Assembly: GCA_002937505.1 (NCBI GenBank)
Contig: PTJY01000003.1
Coordinates: 62,001-126,000, forward strand
Direction: 5' to 3'
Source of the DNA: Alphaproteobacteria bacterium MarineAlpha12_Bin1
GTDB lineage: Bacteria > Pseudomonadota > Alphaproteobacteria > UBA6615
DNA length: 64,000 nucleotides
Shown here: positions 62,368 through 64,000 of the stretch, in pieces
Layout of the letters: each line of letters begins with the position of its first letter
Numbering within the stretch: position 1 is the first letter of the stretch
Made by a program: the position numbers and the translations under genes
Notes under the pieces: generated by a model
The model's database searches: none
What the model was told of the DNA's origin: nothing
What the model saw: only the letters and a program-made list of their open reading frames with translations

Positions 62368-63573
62368 ATGACTAGAACAACTAGAGGACTACTGGACGCG
62401 CGTCTAACAGAAAGTCAGATGAGGGTAATTGACCAGGAATTCCCCAGCTTTTCTAACCCAGAAATGGAACAAAGACGACACCTTATAAAAGAGTGGTTAA
62501 GTAAATATGATTTAGATCATATAATTTTATATGGTGCATACTGGGCTGGTAATTCCGTCGTTTACTTTACCGGATGGCCTGTAACCGCCGAAGCAGCCGT
62601 ACTTTTCTCTAATGATATAAAACCAATCATGTACGTTCAGTTTTATAATCACGTTCCTCAAGCAACAAAAATTGCATATGAAACTGACGTTGGCCCAGGG
62701 AACGAATCCTCTATTAAAATGGTTATTAATGAAATGGAGAAAAGGGGTAAGAAAAATAGTCGGGTCGGAGTAATTGGCCCTCTAACTATGTCATCATTCA
62801 GATTACTGGAAGAAAGAACATCCGAAATTATCGATCTAAATCAAGAATACGGAATGGCTCGCTTAATAAAGTCTGAAGAAGAATTTGAGTGGCTTAAAAT
62901 AGGAGCTGTTTTGAGTGATCTATCTTACGAATCACTCTTGGAAAACACCCAAATAGGAGATGACGAACGACTACTTGGTGACCATGTAGAAAGGTCATAC
63001 TTAAAATGGGGAGCCACGAACTTAATTCATTTCTTTGGGGTAACAAATATGGCAAACCCTGATTGTTGTGTTCCTCGCCAATGGCCACTGACCAGATCGA
63101 TATCTAAAGGAGATATAATCTTCACAGAGATAAGTGCAGATTTTTGGGACTATTCCGGGCAAATACTCAGAACTTTTACTGTTGGTGAAGAGCCAACACC
63201 TCTCTATAGAGACTTACATTTTACAGCTGAGAAAACCTTTGATGAAATTATGAAAGTTTTAAAGCCTGGTACAAGTGCTGAAGACATTTTTAACGCAACC
63301 GGTGTCATAGAGGAGTCAGGATTTTCGATTTATGACGATCTAGTTCATGGTTATGGTGGGGGTTATCTTCAACCTATTCTTGGCTGTAAAAGTAGACCCG
63401 CGGGACCAATACCTGATTTAGTTCTGAAACCAGGAATGTGTATGGTAGTACAACCAAACATAATCACCACAGACCAAAAGGCTGGTGTACAGACGGGGGA
63501 AGCCGTAAGAATTACGCAAAATGGAGTAAAGTCATTGCATGATGTTCCTAGAGGAATTCACAGGATTGATTAA
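62368..63573 (+). CDS. M24 (creatinase/aminopeptidase P fold) family protein with substituted metal ligands
   Basis: At 401 aa it has a creatinase N-terminal domain (~25-165) and a pita-bread C-terminal domain (~170-401). Where M24 metallopeptidases have Asp, Asp, His, Glu, Glu, I align E254 (TEISADFWDYSG), Q265 (GQILRTF), H327 (VHGYGGGY, kept), Q362 (VVQPNI) and G377 (QTGEAVRI). Most metal ligands look replaced, as in creatinase, which works without metal. So it may be a creatinase-like C-N hydrolase rather than a peptidase. ATG follows AAAGGAA. Confidence 0.82.
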   Translation: MTRTTRGLLDARLTESQMRVIDQEFPSFSNPEMEQRRHLIKEWLSKYDLDHIILYGAYWAGNSVVYFTGWPVTAEAAVLFSNDIKPIMYVQFYNHVPQATKIAYETDVGPGNESSIKMVINEMEKRGKKNSRVGVIGPLTMSSFRLLEERTSEIIDLNQEYGMARLIKSEEEFEWLKIGAVLSDLSYESLLENTQIGDDERLLGDHVERSYLKWGATNLIHFFGVTNMANPDCCVPRQWPLTRSISKGDIIFTEISADFWDYSGQILRTFTVGEEPTPLYRDLHFTAEKTFDEIMKVLKPGTSAEDIFNATGVIEESGFSIYDDLVHGYGGGYLQPILGCKSRPAGPIPDLVLKPGMCMVVQPNIITTDQKAGVQTGEAVRITQNGVKSLHDVPRGIHRID

Positions 63574-63579
63574 TCCCAA

Positions 63580-64000
63580 TTACATCCCTCTAATTCGATC
63601 AAGAAAATTGTTAGTATTTTGTGGCAAAACATCTCCTCGCCAAGTCACGTGGCCATCAGGGCCAACTAAAGTAAACTCACGCTCATAAAACTCACAAATT
63701 TCATCGTATTCTAAATCAACTAAGGTTATAGGAACACCTATTTCAGAAGCTGCTGCTAGAAAATCATCTACATCTTTATATTGATTAAGACGAATCAGAG
63801 TAAATCCTGGGCCAAGATAATCACATAATGCCAAACCACCAGACAACCAAACGTGAGGGGCACGTGAACCCGGTCTCGATGTTGGAACATAATCATATGG
63901 ATCATCTTTAAATGGTAGTGTTTCATCAGGGCAAATTATTTCGGAATTTTCGTACCTAACACCCAAAACTATTCCAGGAATTATGAATTCTCTTTTTCCA
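63580..64000 (-). CDS. FAD-dependent aromatic hydroxylase (PheA/TfdB type), C-terminal part (cut by window edge)
   Basis: About 140 residues are visible, and the frame stays open to base 64000; the track start at 63966 is an internal TTG. It has the family end part LGVRYENSEIICPDE, YVPTSRPGSRAPHVWL, and the thioredoxin-like C-terminal end FTLVGPDGHVTWRGD. This is the end of a PheA/TfdB/MhpA-type flavin monooxygenase that hydroxylates aromatic rings using NADPH and oxygen. The FAD-binding N-terminus lies beyond the window. Confidence 0.85.
   Translation of the reverse strand, partial: GKREFIIPGIVLGVRYENSEIICPDETLPFKDDPYDYVPTSRPGSRAPHVWLSGGLALCDYLGPGFTLIRLNQYKDVDDFLAAASEIGVPITLVDLEYDEICEFYEREFTLVGPDGHVTWRGDVLPQNTNNFLDRIRGM

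Overview
The window looks like a chromosomal segment of an AT-rich, gene-dense alphaproteobacterium, most likely a free-living marine heterotroph. This is inferred from several things: an NDUFS4-like complex I accessory subunit flanked by tRNA-Arg(TCT) and tRNA-Pro(TGG); an Atm1-type ABC exporter; uptake of thiamine precursor instead of a full synthesis pathway; a CO-dehydrogenase-type molybdenum hydroxylase locus; many CoA, SDR and cupin catabolic genes; and very short intergenic spaces. I did not compute GC content and the lineage is not proven. I saw no phage, IS element, CRISPR array, toxin-antitoxin pair or defence island, and no recognisable DNA-binding transcription factor in 64 kb.

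Layout. 1-7 kb (+): the tail of a 3-mercaptopyruvate sulfurtransferase and a cystathionine beta-lyase-like enzyme, then a catabolic run of alpha/beta hydrolase, luciferase-like flavin monooxygenase, a thiolase-like protein lacking the usual Cys, a DUF35 partner and a two-subunit CoA-transferase. 7-12 kb (-): a cupin, an RND efflux pump and its membrane fusion protein. 12-13.7 kb (-): a possible 59-aa ORF, two tRNAs, the NDUFS4 homologue and a DUF192 protein. 13.8-16.4 kb (+): a TPP riboswitch followed by a three-gene ABC importer of the ThiXYZ type. 16.5-25.8 kb (-): a ten-gene Mrp-like cation/proton antiporter cluster (E, F, G, a separate DUF4040/MbhE-like subunit, B, C, three large antiporter-like subunits and a small two-helix protein), followed by Atm1.

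26-36 kb (+): coxG, coxS-coxL-coxM (form II type, AYRGAGR loop), coxD- and coxE-like maturation genes, an XdhC/CoxI protein split into two genes, and a fused MoeA-like/MocA-like molybdenum cofactor protein; a double YCII protein lies in between on the other strand. 36-44 kb (-): an SDR with a degenerate active site, a GldA/GldF/GldG/DUF4340 ABC module, a coiled-coil membrane protein and a TauE/SafE exporter.

44-64 kb: two or more catabolic clusters on mixed strands. The first (44-51.6 kb) has SDRs, an acyl-CoA synthetase, an MBL-fold hydrolase, an acyl-CoA dehydrogenase, an HSL-type esterase and a fumarylacetoacetase-family enzyme. The second (52-63.6 kb) has a beta-keto acid cleavage enzyme (BKACE) with a thiolase, an SMP-30 lactonase-like protein, several NAD(P)-dependent dehydrogenases, a bicupin, RidA and DUF1330 proteins and an M24-fold protein whose metal ligands look substituted. 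The window ends in the C-terminal part of a PheA/TfdB-type flavin hydroxylase.

The most interesting points are the Mrp-like complex (split MrpA, three antiporter modules, a probable AUC start codon), the thiolase-like/DUF35 pair that resembles Ltp2-type aldolases, the form II CO dehydrogenase with its full maturation set but no copper-ligand Cys, and several enzymes with altered catalytic residues.
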